A program made the position numbers and the translations under genes. 16,358 nt of DNA from Thoreauomyces humboldtii. Lineage: Eukaryota > Chytridiomycota > Chytridiomycetes > Spizellomycetales > Powellomycetaceae. This document shows positions 1 through 9,562 of the stretch, piece after piece. Where the stretch lies: contig JADGJA010000515.1 in the NCBI GenBank assembly GCA_027596035.1, positions 1-16,358 on the forward strand. Direction: 5' to 3'. The notes under the pieces are model-generated. The model was not told where the DNA came from, did no database searches, and saw only the letters and a list, made by a program, of their open reading frames with translations. How positions within the stretch are numbered: position 1 is the stretch's first letter; every line of letters starts with the position of its first letter.

Positions 1-151
1 GGTAGATCGTAACGTAGGGGATGGATAGAGGTCGGTACAATGCAGGACTGTGCTCTGGGAATGGAGCTGGAGAGAATTGTGAAGAGGGAATAAGTTCGCT
101 GGGGGAAGAGGGGAAGTTCCCAGGTACCTACCTGTTGAGACGGTTGAGATG

Positions 152-192
152 TGAGTCATTGTACGACTCGAGATCGGGTCGTACATGACTCA
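152..192. promoter_or_regulatory. Palindrome with paired TGAGTCA (AP-1/Gcn4-like) sites
   Basis: The left arm 152-167 and right arm 178-192 are inverted copies: 15 paired bases with one bulged T, and partial pairing continues inward to a 4-nt centre. The outer end of each arm is a TGAGTCA-type heptamer, the consensus bound by bZIP factors of the AP-1/Gcn4 family. Two mirrored sites about 27 bp apart suggest a regulatory element, about 1 kb upstream of the 692-aa ORF. Function is inferred from motif and symmetry only. Confidence 0.4.
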
Positions 193-393
193 TATACCAG
201 CCTAATGTCGAAGATTCCTCTCCCTCACTTGGACGACGAGACCCTTTTCCTCTGTAACTATAACATGCGATCATCGCTATCATTCATTCCCACTTCAGTC
301 ACCCATTGAGATTCTCGTCCTCAATAATTCCATCTCTCGCAAACCCGCCATTGCGAGAACCATTCCTGCGCAAACACAGGTATGCGATCGCAT

Positions 394-421
394 CCCTTTT
401 ACGGAGCAACCCTTTTACGGA
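394..421. repeat. 12-bp direct repeat, 16-bp period
   Basis: CCCTTTTACGGA occurs at 394-405 and again at 410-421, separated by 4 bp. No function is apparent. Confidence 0.5.
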
Positions 422-1219
422 TCCATTCTCTCAGTCTCTCCACTTCCCAGCCGACACCAATCAACACGAAACGATGACTTGCGAACGACGAGGGGGACAC
501 ACCGGACGTTTGGATACATCGGAACTTAAAAAAAAGAATCGAAGACAATTTTCTTTTGAGTCTGGCATACAGACTCTCTATCCCAAAATTCTATTCATGA
601 ACCTGTCAATCGCCGTCTTGGCGTCAGGAGTTGCTGTGAACCTGTCTATCATTGGGACCCTGGCCACTACCTTTGATGCTGCGAGAGGCAAACGACATCG
701 AGCTGAAGTCCAGGTCATTACCTTTGCCGCTTCGAAGGTGGCCCCTGTCCAAAGGTACCCAACGGCAAGACACCAGCGGTTCGCTTAATGTCCAGGAGCG
801 GCAGCCACCGAATCACGACGGATACAATCAAAGCAGCGGGGGACCGTGCCGCGCAGGGAAGCGGCAGTGCTCGATCAAAACGCACAAGCTTGAAGTTTTG
901 ATGTTCCTCGCCTGGGCAGAGAGTCCTACTGATGTTGTGGATACGAAGACATGCAATCAGGCTGGATGCAACGACCGTTGGGCAGTCTAAGAGTGGTCAT
1001 CAGCAAGGAGACACACCTGTACATTTGTCCTATCACTGAACACAGCTCTTGCCCTTTGGCGAACCGCTGAACACGACGAACCGCCCGGTAGTACGGTATG
1101 CTTCCATTCCCAATCTGGCGGTTAGAGTTTGGACAGCACATTTCTTCCCCCAATGAAAGTGGCAAAGTGTCTCGGTCTCTCGCGCGCGAAGGCATCTCTG
1201 CAAAGACTCAAATAAGGAC

Positions 1220-3298
1220 ATGCCGAGCAACATGCCTGCGCGAGGCTGCTCCCTCGCACAGGTTGCAGCTGCCCTCGCGCAACAGTATCCCGCGTCACGC
1301 CCCACTGAGAGGGATGAAAGCGACTTGCACAAGCTCACTCTGGGAGAACTCGCAATTCCGATAACGAACCCAACAATAACCGACCGCTATTGCACCTCGG
1401 TGGCCCACCTTCCAGCATTCATCATCCGCATTACCTCCCGGCAATCTCCCTCTTCTTCTCTCTTTCTCTTCGCTATCCAAGGGCTACCATCACTAAGCGA
1501 GATTCAGACACATCTCCACCCCAATCTCTTCTGTTTGACGTATTCGGAACATGTTGTCGCCGGGATCTCATGTACAACTACAATTCTACGGGACCTTGCT
1601 GCTCCATCTGTGTCCCGTGGTTCCTCTGGTAGCGACAACGCTGCGTTTAGCGACGGCGTGTACAGACGTTATGCCCTTGTCGATACATCCGATCGGCCGA
1701 ATCTTTCTTCTATCTTCATTGTATCAGATGCTTCAGGGATCGTGGAACTAGCTAAGACAGCTGATGCCTTCGACGCGCTGGTCGAAACCGTTTCCGGAGC
1801 CGCCCGACGCGCGACTGGGAAGCGACGAGCATTGGTGGAGATGCAGGATGGACTCTTGGGATGCGTCGCTGCTGTTGCCGGTCGATCCGCAGCGGCGTTT
1901 CCTAGGGTCAAGGATGCTCGGCAGGTCCGTGTAGACGATGTCCTGGCTGTACAGGTCCCCGAAGGATGGGGCCTTGTGGATGGCCTGATGCCCTCCACTC
2001 TGGTACCGAGATCAGGGACGGCGGCGCCCAGTTGCATCATGGCGTTTCCGCCTCTACAGATAGAGGAAGATCGTGTTCAGGATGAACCCTTACCGAGCGG
2101 GCAGCAAGATGCCCACACCCTTCTCACAAGATTCGCCGAACGAGCTCATGCTATCGCAGGACTCTTCGCCAATAACCCACCGAGCACTGCAACCGTAAGC
2201 GCTGGCCGCCGAGAGGTTGCTTTGCAACACTTCGTGCTTAGAGGAGAAGGACGCGCATGGGAGTTCCGCGTGTATGCCGCGGCAGTGATATCCGATGACG
2301 ACAATGGCCGCGAAAGACCCGCTTCTTTTTGTGTCTTCATGTTCTGGGCAAAGGGAATGGCGGGGTATCAGTCATGTAAGGACATGTTCGAAGAGCTAGC
2401 TATTGCTGCATTTGCCCCGCCAACACCATCACCGCCATCATCCCCTACAACCATGGCATCACGGCACGAATTTTCGGAACGAACGACATCGCCTGTTGAC
2501 GTCGCCACCGTCTCCTACATCCCATCCGCCGAGGCGGCCGAACCGGCACGTCCCCGCAAAAGCAGCGCAGGGGCTGGCGCTCTCTTTGGAACCACACACC
2601 GCGCTACCACGCTCGAAGGAGTGTTTCGCGGCTCAGGCCTAGGAACTCTCCGACCAGACCTTTCCCGTCCGGGCAAGACCCACAATCCCTACCTCACCAC
2701 CACCCTCCTCCTTACGCATGCCCGCGAAGTTTACGTGGATCACGTTCCTCTGGACGGCTCCTTGTCACGGTTCCGAAGAACGCTGCGGCACGGTCGACAG
2801 CATGACGGAACGTACGTTCTGGTCGACGACGGAGACACCGTCAACATCACTCTTCACGCCACTGATCAATCACCATCACGCTTGCTAACGGGCCGTGTGA
2901 CGGATGACTACACGCTTCAGTTCCCCCCTGCAGCCTTCGGCACCCTTGCAGCGTTGGTCCTACTGGCCGTCGTTCCAACAAAACCCTCGCAGCTCTCGGG
3001 CCGGGCGTTTTCGGCCGACCACAACTGCCCCGGATTCCTCACCTTCGGGACGGACGGGTCCGTCGAGTGGAGTCATCCATCTTTAGGGGGCAAAGGATGC
3101 GCCAAGGGATGGAAGGTCGAACATTTCGCTTTGGAGGTCCTGGAGGTGGTCAGCGAGGACGACCAGATGGCTCAGGACGACGGGACACTGTCGTGGACAA
3201 TTTTTTGCACGCGGCCCGAAACCACCGGAGCGAGTCCGGGGGATGTGGTGGTACAGGGGGTCAGGTTTTGTATGAAGCGGGAATGGGAGAGCGGATGA
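1220..3298 (+). CDS. Hypothetical protein, 692 aa, intronless, no recognised family
   Basis: A single open frame of 693 codons runs from ATG 1220 to TGA 3296-3298. A frame this long in DNA of mixed base composition is unlikely by chance, and codon choice in its second half looks coding. I recognise no catalytic motif, signal peptide, membrane span or named domain. The first ~150 residues are Ser/Thr/Leu-rich and irregular, so the true start may be later or an intron may be hidden there. Around residues 245-400 there is an ordered-looking segment. A Pro/Ser/Thr-rich linker follows near residues 400-425. A C-terminal module (about 460-690) has alternating hydrophobic stretches suggestive of beta-strands and ends in FCMKREWESG. 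No neighbour hints at a role. It could be a lineage-specific fungal protein. The ORF being real is likely, the exact start is uncertain and the function is unknown. Confidence 0.55.
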   Translation: MPSNMPARGCSLAQVAAALAQQYPASRPTERDESDLHKLTLGELAIPITNPTITDRYCTSVAHLPAFIIRITSRQSPSSSLFLFAIQGLPSLSEIQTHLHPNLFCLTYSEHVVAGISCTTTILRDLAAPSVSRGSSGSDNAAFSDGVYRRYALVDTSDRPNLSSIFIVSDASGIVELAKTADAFDALVETVSGAARRATGKRRALVEMQDGLLGCVAAVAGRSAAAFPRVKDARQVRVDDVLAVQVPEGWGLVDGLMPSTLVPRSGTAAPSCIMAFPPLQIEEDRVQDEPLPSGQQDAHTLLTRFAERAHAIAGLFANNPPSTATVSAGRREVALQHFVLRGEGRAWEFRVYAAAVISDDDNGRERPASFCVFMFWAKGMAGYQSCKDMFEELAIAAFAPPTPSPPSSPTTMASRHEFSERTTSPVDVATVSYIPSAEAAEPARPRKSSAGAGALFGTTHRATTLEGVFRGSGLGTLRPDLSRPGKTHNPYLTTTLLLTHAREVYVDHVPLDGSLSRFRRTLRHGRQHDGTYVLVDDGDTVNITLHATDQSPSRLLTGRVTDDYTLQFPPAAFGTLAALVLLAVVPTKPSQLSGRAFSADHNCPGFLTFGTDGSVEWSHPSLGGKGCAKGWKVEHFALEVLEVVSEDDQMAQDDGTLSWTIFCTRPETTGASPGDVVVQGVRFCMKREWESG

Positions 3299-3880
3299 GA
3301 TCCGCTCGATGTTGCGCATTGTTTTGCTAGGCTTATGCAAATGCTACTTAGCTCTTCTTGGCTTGTACTGTACAGCGAACTCACTGCGCACAGGTCTGTC
3401 GAAACACCTGGTGGAAGGGATTTGATTCCCTGAAGTAGCTTTGTACCGATGAGCGCTCTTCCATGGGTTTCATGTAATGGAATTCCTTGGCTTGGTCCTG
3501 GTGAGCGATCACATGATATTCGCCACGAAAGTGTTGCTGCGCAGACAGCTTTGCTGAAACGACTGATGGAACTTCTGACTACGTGCTTGCATTGCAGAAG
3601 AGCCCCTTTGCCCATCCCAGCGCGCATGGGAACGGTAACTTGGGTTCTCACGCAGCAAAGGCAGCCCGGCGACGGCGAGGGCGTAATAGTGGTAAAGCCA
3701 GTGACGTGGTGGTCAAACCAGTCGGCTATCGATGGTTTTCCGCGGGTGCTCTCCATCAGCTCTCCATGGGGAAATGGTCACTTGTCCATCAAACCATTTA
3801 TGCTTCGGCACCAAGCTCACCCACATAGCAATTGCCAGGACATACCATCAACGACTTCTCAAGCCGCGAGATCGCTTGCC
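3299..3880. other. Intergenic region and 5' leader of the hydrolase gene
   Basis: This stretch of 582 bp holds the 3' end of the 692-aa gene and the promoter/leader of the kynurenine formamidase-like gene. The hydrolase frame stays open upstream to an ATG at 3449, but the 144 residues it would add (Trp-, Cys- and Pro-rich, no hydrolase similarity) do not look like part of the enzyme. No RNA gene or repeat was seen. Confidence 0.5.
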
Positions 3881-4750
3881 ATGACCGCAGAAATCATCAC
3901 CAGTGTGAGAGCCTTTAAGGATCTTCCCTACGCTCAAACGAACGACCCACGACAAACCCTGGACCTATACATCCCAGTCCGAGACTCTGATATGGACTCT
4001 CATGAACTGCGAGGGGACCAGCGACCGCTCCTCGTGTACATCCACGGAGGCGCATGGCGTACAGGCGATAAGTCTGATTATGAATTCCTCGGCGAACATC
4101 TGGCCATGGTCGGAGCGTTTCCCACAGCCGTGCTCGGGTACCGGCTTTCGACCAAGGACCCTACCTCCATTCATCATCCCGAGCATCTCCGAGACTGCGC
4201 GGAGGCCATTCGCTGGCTACGATCGAACGATGGCTCCAGCTACCTAGGATACGTTCCCGACTCCATCTTCCTTGTCGGCCACTCGGCAGGAGCGACGATG
4301 TCGGGGGTCCTCGCTCTGCAACCACAGTGGCTCGAGGATCTGGGAGGAAGGTCGTTGTGGGATGCGATCGGGGGAGTCGTGGGAGTGGAAGGAATCTATG
4401 ATATACCGTCGCTGGTCGACGAGTGGCCATCGTACATCGACTTCATCGAGGAAGCCTTCACTTCGGACCGGTCAATCTGGACGGATGCCTCACCACAATG
4501 TCATACCCTCCCTTCCACCACACCAAAAGGAGCTCCGCCATACGTGCTGCCCCCACACCTCATCATCCACAGCCCGGATGACGAGCTGCTAAACACGGGG
4601 CCATCGAAGGAATACGCGGATCATATAAAGACCATGGGGAAGGACGTAGAGTTCACAACGGCCGTAAAGGGGAAACATGATGATATGCTGAGGGAGAGGG
4701 CATTTTTTGATACGGTTATCGAGTTCGTAAACTCCAAATGGATCAAGTAA
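3881..4750 (+). CDS. BNA7: Kynurenine formamidase-like alpha/beta hydrolase, 289 aa
   Basis: The likely enzyme hydrolyses N-formyl-L-kynurenine to kynurenine and formate, the second step of tryptophan breakdown towards NAD, in the cytosol. What is seen: the oxyanion-hole motif HGGAW at residues 55-59, the nucleophile elbow GHSAGA with Ser135, an acid candidate at Asp233/Asp234 (HSPDDELL) and the catalytic His266 (KGKHDDML), all in the order expected for the HSL-like fold. ATG 3881 was chosen because it has a good context (GCCATGA), gives a length close to yeast Bna7 and animal AFMID, and starts just before the first family-like residues (FKDLPYAQ). The open frame continues upstream to 3449 but without similarity. 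There are no introns. The gene ends 43 bp before the stop codon of convergent SEC8. Alternative: another carboxylesterase of the same superfamily. The fold is secure; the substrate is inferred. Confidence 0.8.
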   Translation: MTAEIITSVRAFKDLPYAQTNDPRQTLDLYIPVRDSDMDSHELRGDQRPLLVYIHGGAWRTGDKSDYEFLGEHLAMVGAFPTAVLGYRLSTKDPTSIHHPEHLRDCAEAIRWLRSNDGSSYLGYVPDSIFLVGHSAGATMSGVLALQPQWLEDLGGRSLWDAIGGVVGVEGIYDIPSLVDEWPSYIDFIEEAFTSDRSIWTDASPQCHTLPSTTPKGAPPYVLPPHLIIHSPDDELLNTGPSKEYADHIKTMGKDVEFTTAVKGKHDDMLRERAFFDTVIEFVNSKWIK

Positions 4751-4793
4751 ATTGTTGTACGCTAAAAATCCGTACCCCGCTATGGTGACATCT

Positions 4794-7700
4794 TCAGTGC
4801 TTGACGAACCAGTCCTTGAGCTTCTGAACAGCGTCTTCATATTGCTTGCGTTTCCAGTCGTCTGCGGCATCTTTGAAGAGGATGTCGAGTACGACCTTGT
4901 ACTCGTCAAAGTTGAAACGGCCTGCGTTTCGCTGCAAGTGGTCAAAGAGTCCCTGAAAGATTAAAGCCGTCAGATCGCGTTGGACCCACGTGCTTTGGAC
5001 AACGAGGACTGTTCTTGACCATACGTCGCTGTTGAGGTTGAGCAGCTCAAAGTACTCTCGGGCACGGTCCAGGTTTTTGAAGTGGACCGAGGTGATGTTG
5101 GTGAGGTTCTGCTGCAGCGACTGAACATTGCGAACAAGCTTGCCCACGCCGAACCCGTTTACGCGTTTGAGATGCTTCATGTTCGAGCAAAGCACGCCGC
5201 CGATAAGATATGCTAATCCGTCGAAGATGAAACTGGAAGTTCGGAAAGAACGAGTCTAGCCTGGCTTCTCGAATAGTCAGTCAGAGAACAAAGCATGGCA
5301 TACCGGGTTCGCCGGGGCTTGAGGACGGCTCCCATAGCCTCTTCTATGGTCGAAAGATCCACGTTGAGCAACCCAATGTAAGGATCTGGCTCTTGTGCTT
5401 CGTCATCGAGATGGTAAGAGCCCTGATTCGTATCTGTCAGAAAAACTAAAACAACTCCTAGCGGTGGTTGCATCATTACCTCTCTTAGCGCTAGATCCAG
5501 AAAGTACATGGAATGACACCTGACTTCCACACGGAGGACGAACAGGCATAGATCTGCTAACCGCTGGAAGTTCGCTAGAATGCCCTGGAAGGTTCTGAGT
5601 TTACAATTCGTCAGCTAGAGTTCAAATTGCCCTTATCACGTAGATAACACCCAGTTTCACATACTTTGTCATCTCGGCGCTAAGCGGAATTACAAGGTTC
5701 TCATCGAATTCAACTGGGAGATCAGGGAGACTGTCTGATGATAATTGGAAGTACTCATTCTGCGATAATCGTTAAGCGACAGCGGTAAGGCGCTGAATGC
5801 AGTTCTGATCGATAAATACTGCGGTTCGCATCAACTTACCAGGCTCTCGCGGGACCATTTGGTAGCTTTGGACCCGGAAACGTAACGGGATGCTTGTGGC
5901 TCATTTGGTGTGACAGCGAGGAAATCGCATGTGTGATCGTGAAACCACTCCTACTCAGAACTCAGTGTTCGGCGGCGGGGGTAGGTAGCTGGAGAATTGA
6001 ATACCGGCTCACCATACTATGATGCAAGCTAGCGATGGCTTGTAAGGTCCGTTGCTCCAGAAGGAGCTCGCTCCGATGGAATGAGCGATCTTTCTTCAAC
6101 TTCAGTTCGATAAAGGTTTCCTGCTCATATCACATTTAGAACAAGTTCGAAAAGACGATCGGAAAGCATTTGCTTTTGTACTCACCTGTTGATGGCACAT
6201 CTCGCTTGTGTCTCGCCCTTGCTTCTATAGAAAATGTCAGCAAAAGGATGTGTAAGACCTGCAATGGCGAGATATGCGTACCGTATTTTCGCGTTGTGCG
6301 AGCTCGCTCCTAGCCAGCAACTCGGAGACATCTGCGTTGCGGACCCAGGAGGCACTGATGATACTACTGTATCCACCGTCGGCACCAGGTTGATTGCTGG
6401 AGGTCAAGGCTGGAGAAGCGTTAATTCAGCTGTGCTTAGTGGGAGGCAGTGATTTCTCATTACCGTTGAATCGAGACAGACATTTTTCATAGTAGCTCCG
6501 GAGCACTGTTTCAATCATTCGGATAGCTTCACCTTGATGTATTGGAATCTTGGGCATGGCTCGGCAGATTCCTTGTATCAGCGATGTCAACGCCATGGCG
6601 CTCTTGGTCAATGGATATGAAGACAGTTCCACCGCAAAATCCGTATTGAAAGCATCGATTCCTAAGGCGTATAAACTGAGCGTCGAGCAAAATACCTGAA
6701 CCGCGATTGGCACGCGCACCATTCACGTATGTTTGGAAGAAGTGCAGAACACGGTTTTCCATTTGAGGCAGGAATACACTGATGATGAACTCGTCCAAGA
6801 AAATCTTCAAGTTTCCGAATCTGTTCAATTTATCAGCGCCGATGCTCTTCTTCCACGCGGCTGTTCAGTAATTTACTCACTTGACCTTCAGCAGCTCCTC
6901 CATGCGCCGGACGAAGCCGCTTGTTGGCTCGAATACGATCAGCACATTGTAAGGATCCGCGTCAATCAGAAGTCGGTGGCCGGTGACGACAGCATTGGAA
7001 GCATATGCATCGATGATCCCCATCGAGGTCCCTTCCTCCTGGTTCGCGACTTCCTGAGCGTCAATTTGTCGCGCCTGCGCGACATCTTCGCCCAAGATTG
7101 CCTCTGCATCCGAGTTGATAGCTTTGTAGACCGAGACCATGTCTGTCGAATCCGCTCCAATGACATGAAACAGCGACTACAGTCCTCGGGAATCAGCGAG
7201 ATGTGCATGGGCAGAGCAATTCTTTGTTTCTTTTGTGCGGAGTACCTGATTATCAGCTCTGATCTTCGCCCGCCGCTTGTCTTTCAATATGTCGTTCAAA
7301 GATGCTACGGCGTTCGGATCCGAGGTCTTTTTCTCAGCGTTGCTCACATACTCGTATAGCATAGCTTTCAGCTCGTTTTGCGCGTTGTACCAGACATCTC
7401 GGAGAGTGTAAACTGCAGCAGAATGTCGGGATGTTAATAACAGTTTAGCTGATGCAACTCTGGCAGTAACAACTTACGTCCGTCTGGCTGAAATTCCGGA
7501 TGCCTCTACAAAAAAAGAAGCAACGAATCAGATATCGAAGCGATCTATTGGAGTAGCACAGCAATGAAACGCTTACTCTTCTAACGCTTTGGATGGTTCC
7601 TTGCACGAAGGAATGTGCCTGAATGATGCTCTCGAACTTGCAGAAGAGATCGTTCAGGAACTTGAGAAGGGTTCGAATGTCTGAGGTCCGTGCATCCGTT

Positions 7701-9562
7701 CCGAGGAAATTTGGATCGGTGCTTCCCGTGGCCGTTCTTTTCCCGCCGTCTTGGCCCGCGCCAGCGGGCGTAGAATATCTGAGGTCAGAAGGTGAGTTTC
7801 GAACGTTTCAAATACTTTTCCTTCTCAGCCAGTACTCACTCCTGATCTGCTTCTTGGACAGTGCGCTCCACCACGTAATATAGCTCTACTGGCAGGCGGT
7901 CCTTCACCAACTATAAACAGGCCGTTTGAGGATCAGATCGTTGCCAGAATACCAGCTCTGATTTACGATTCGCCATACCTGCATGGCTTCCGGTAACCTC
8001 CCGAGTAAGTACAAAGCCTCCATCAAACACAGAATGTAGTGGAATGAATCGGATTCCGGGTTTGTCTCCAGGTCTTCTGTGATCTTTCTACCAGGAGTCA
8101 GTACTGCAAGTATCAACATCAAAATAGAAATCGAACCCACCTCCTCAGTTTCAGTCTCGGCTGCAAACTTCGCCTTTTTGTCCAGTAATTCCGCTGAATA
8201 AAAGATCGTAACAAAATGAAGTACCCGTCATGGCAGTCGAAGTCTGATCGCACCTCCTTACCTGTTTTGGCTTGACTCGGTCCGCGTCCTTTGGAGTATC
8301 CCTCAAAACGTGGCGGCTGGTGGCCAGCATGTCCAGGCAGAGCGTGACCAGTACTGAAATGATGGGAAGTGGATGAGCACGAAGCGCGGGCAAAATCAAT
8401 TTCTTAGCAATGGTTAACTTACACTACATGCTTCTGACTGACTGTGCTTGGGAAAAATTTAATCTAATCGTACTCACAAGATTTCTGAACCGGGCGAAAC
8501 TTTACAAACCTGCATCGAGCCGATATAGGCTGAAGGCGCTTTTCAAGTAGACATGGTTGTGAAGTTCCTCGATCAGCGTTTCATGGATTGACTACAATGC
8601 CATACATCAGTGAATGAAGACATCGCAAGGCCTGAGAAGTAGGGGTACCTCTCGGATCTCCTGTAGCTTCTGCTTCACCGCTTCCAAAGCCCCAATATCC
8701 GCACATTCTCCTTCTGCCAAAGTCCGCATGGCCGACAGCAAGAGACGCACAGCTGTTAAGTAGTACTTTCCTTGTATCAAAGCTTCGAGTCGATCTGGGG
8801 TGGTCTGCATGTCCTCTCTATACAGCAAAGGAATGAGCGCTCGACTCTTCGACTTGATGTGATGCTTGTCCAACGTACATCGCATCGAGAATCCGAGCGA
8901 TTTCCTTATATTGAATGCTTTTTAGCCATAGATGCATGAGATCGAACCGCTTGCACTGAAGCCACTCCTTGCTATCCTCCAGCTTCTTCCGCGAATCATG
9001 GACCCGACGCTGAGAGTCTGTTGAACAGGAAGCTCGTTCAGCAAAAAGCCTATTGCTTGTGGCACCGACAGCTGATACCAGTGATGTTCTCCACGACGCT
9101 ACTGAAAGTCTGAATTGATGTATTGAAAGCCTGATGGTAGTCTTCACGACCAAATTCAGCAGATATACTATGTCTAAGCATCTTGGTCTATCTCCTGCCG
9201 TCCCTCACCATTCACGATGACGTCCATAGCCTTCTCCAGCTTTGAGTAGGTCTCGCAGAACTTGACGAAGTCCCTTCCGAGAGAGCTCTCGTCCAGCAGC
9301 GATAGCGCATGTGGCACCGGATTGAACTGCCAAGGAGAATGGATCGATATCGATGACAAAGATCCACTCTCTCCTAGTAAAGCTGCACCTCTGCGGACGT
9401 CATGAAATCCCATGATATATTGATTTCCGCCTGTACATCCGTTACAGTCTTCGGTAAAGTATTTGCCTCTGATGATTCTGGATACTCCCGGTCCGGGTCC
9501 TTCGTGCGCACTGGCGAAACCGGCTTCGCCTCCTTTCGTCCAGTTCTCGAGTTGCCGAACAT
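4794..9562 (-). CDS. SEC8: Exocyst complex subunit Sec8 (EXOC4), 26 exons, ~1052 aa
   Basis: Subunit of the exocyst, which tethers secretory vesicles to the plasma membrane before SNARE fusion. Exons in coding order: 9562-9389, 9326-9209, 9141-9079, 9017-8879, 8817-8649, 8591-8510, 8441-8423, 8353-8262, 8193-8141, 8083-7979, 7910-7840, 7778-7577, 7505-7478, 7412-7246, 7176-6881, 6820-6720, 6661-6464, 6409-6282, 6224-6186, 6120-6013, 5950-5840, 5759-5665, 5594-5480, 5422-5304, 5232-5025, 4952-4794. They total 3159 nt with consistent phases. Family hallmarks: FNPVPHALSLLDESSLGRD (from residue 59), LQCKRFDLMHLWLKSIQY (from 138), IEELHNHVYLKS, NPESDSFHYI, LDEFIISVFLPQ, SASWVRNADVSELL, TIEEAM (916-921) and SLQQNLTNI (969-977). 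The weakest part is 8083-8510, where the 19-nt exon and the reading frame of the next two exons are one of two possibilities. Identity is very secure; every other junction keeps the frame. Confidence 0.9.
4953..5024 (-). other. In-frame 72-nt intron near the 3' end of SEC8
   Basis: On the minus strand this segment begins GTATGG, carries CTGAC about 20 nt before its end and ends TTTCAG. It is a multiple of three and has no stop codon, so unspliced translation stays open and would add 24 residues after NLNSD. Removing it gives a C-terminus that I aligned from memory to human EXOC4 without gaps over 40 residues (REYFELLNLNSD joined to GLFDHLQ). Most likely a genuine intron. Confidence 0.8.

Larger units (their letters stand above)
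1..1219. other. Left-hand region without a supported gene
   Basis: No recognisable protein, RNA gene or mobile element is visible in these 1.2 kb. A 160-codon open frame at 306-788 (+) has no family-like motif, and its composition looks like chance. The region probably holds the promoter and 5' leader of the 692-aa ORF that follows. The structured elements in it are the palindrome at 152-192 and a 12-bp direct repeat at 394-421. In the frame of the downstream ORF a TGA stop lies at 1154-1156, so that ORF cannot extend further left without an intron. An undetected upstream exon cannot be excluded. Confidence 0.5.

Noticed and set aside
306..788. 160-codon plus-strand open frame
   Set aside because: It has no motif, an irregular composition and overlaps another unrelated open frame. 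Probably chance or leader sequence.
3380..3450. tRNA-like hairpin AGGGA...TCCCT
   Set aside because: It is only an isolated 5-bp stem. No acceptor stem, anticodon arm or A/B box consensus fits around it.
3172..3756. 194-codon minus-strand open frame across the end of the 692-aa gene and the gap
   Set aside because: It is antisense to the coding frame for part of its length, Ser-rich, and shows no family feature or start context.
6733..7359. 208-codon plus-strand open frame
   Set aside because: It lies antisense to SEC8 exons and introns that are well supported by family motifs, so it is a shadow.
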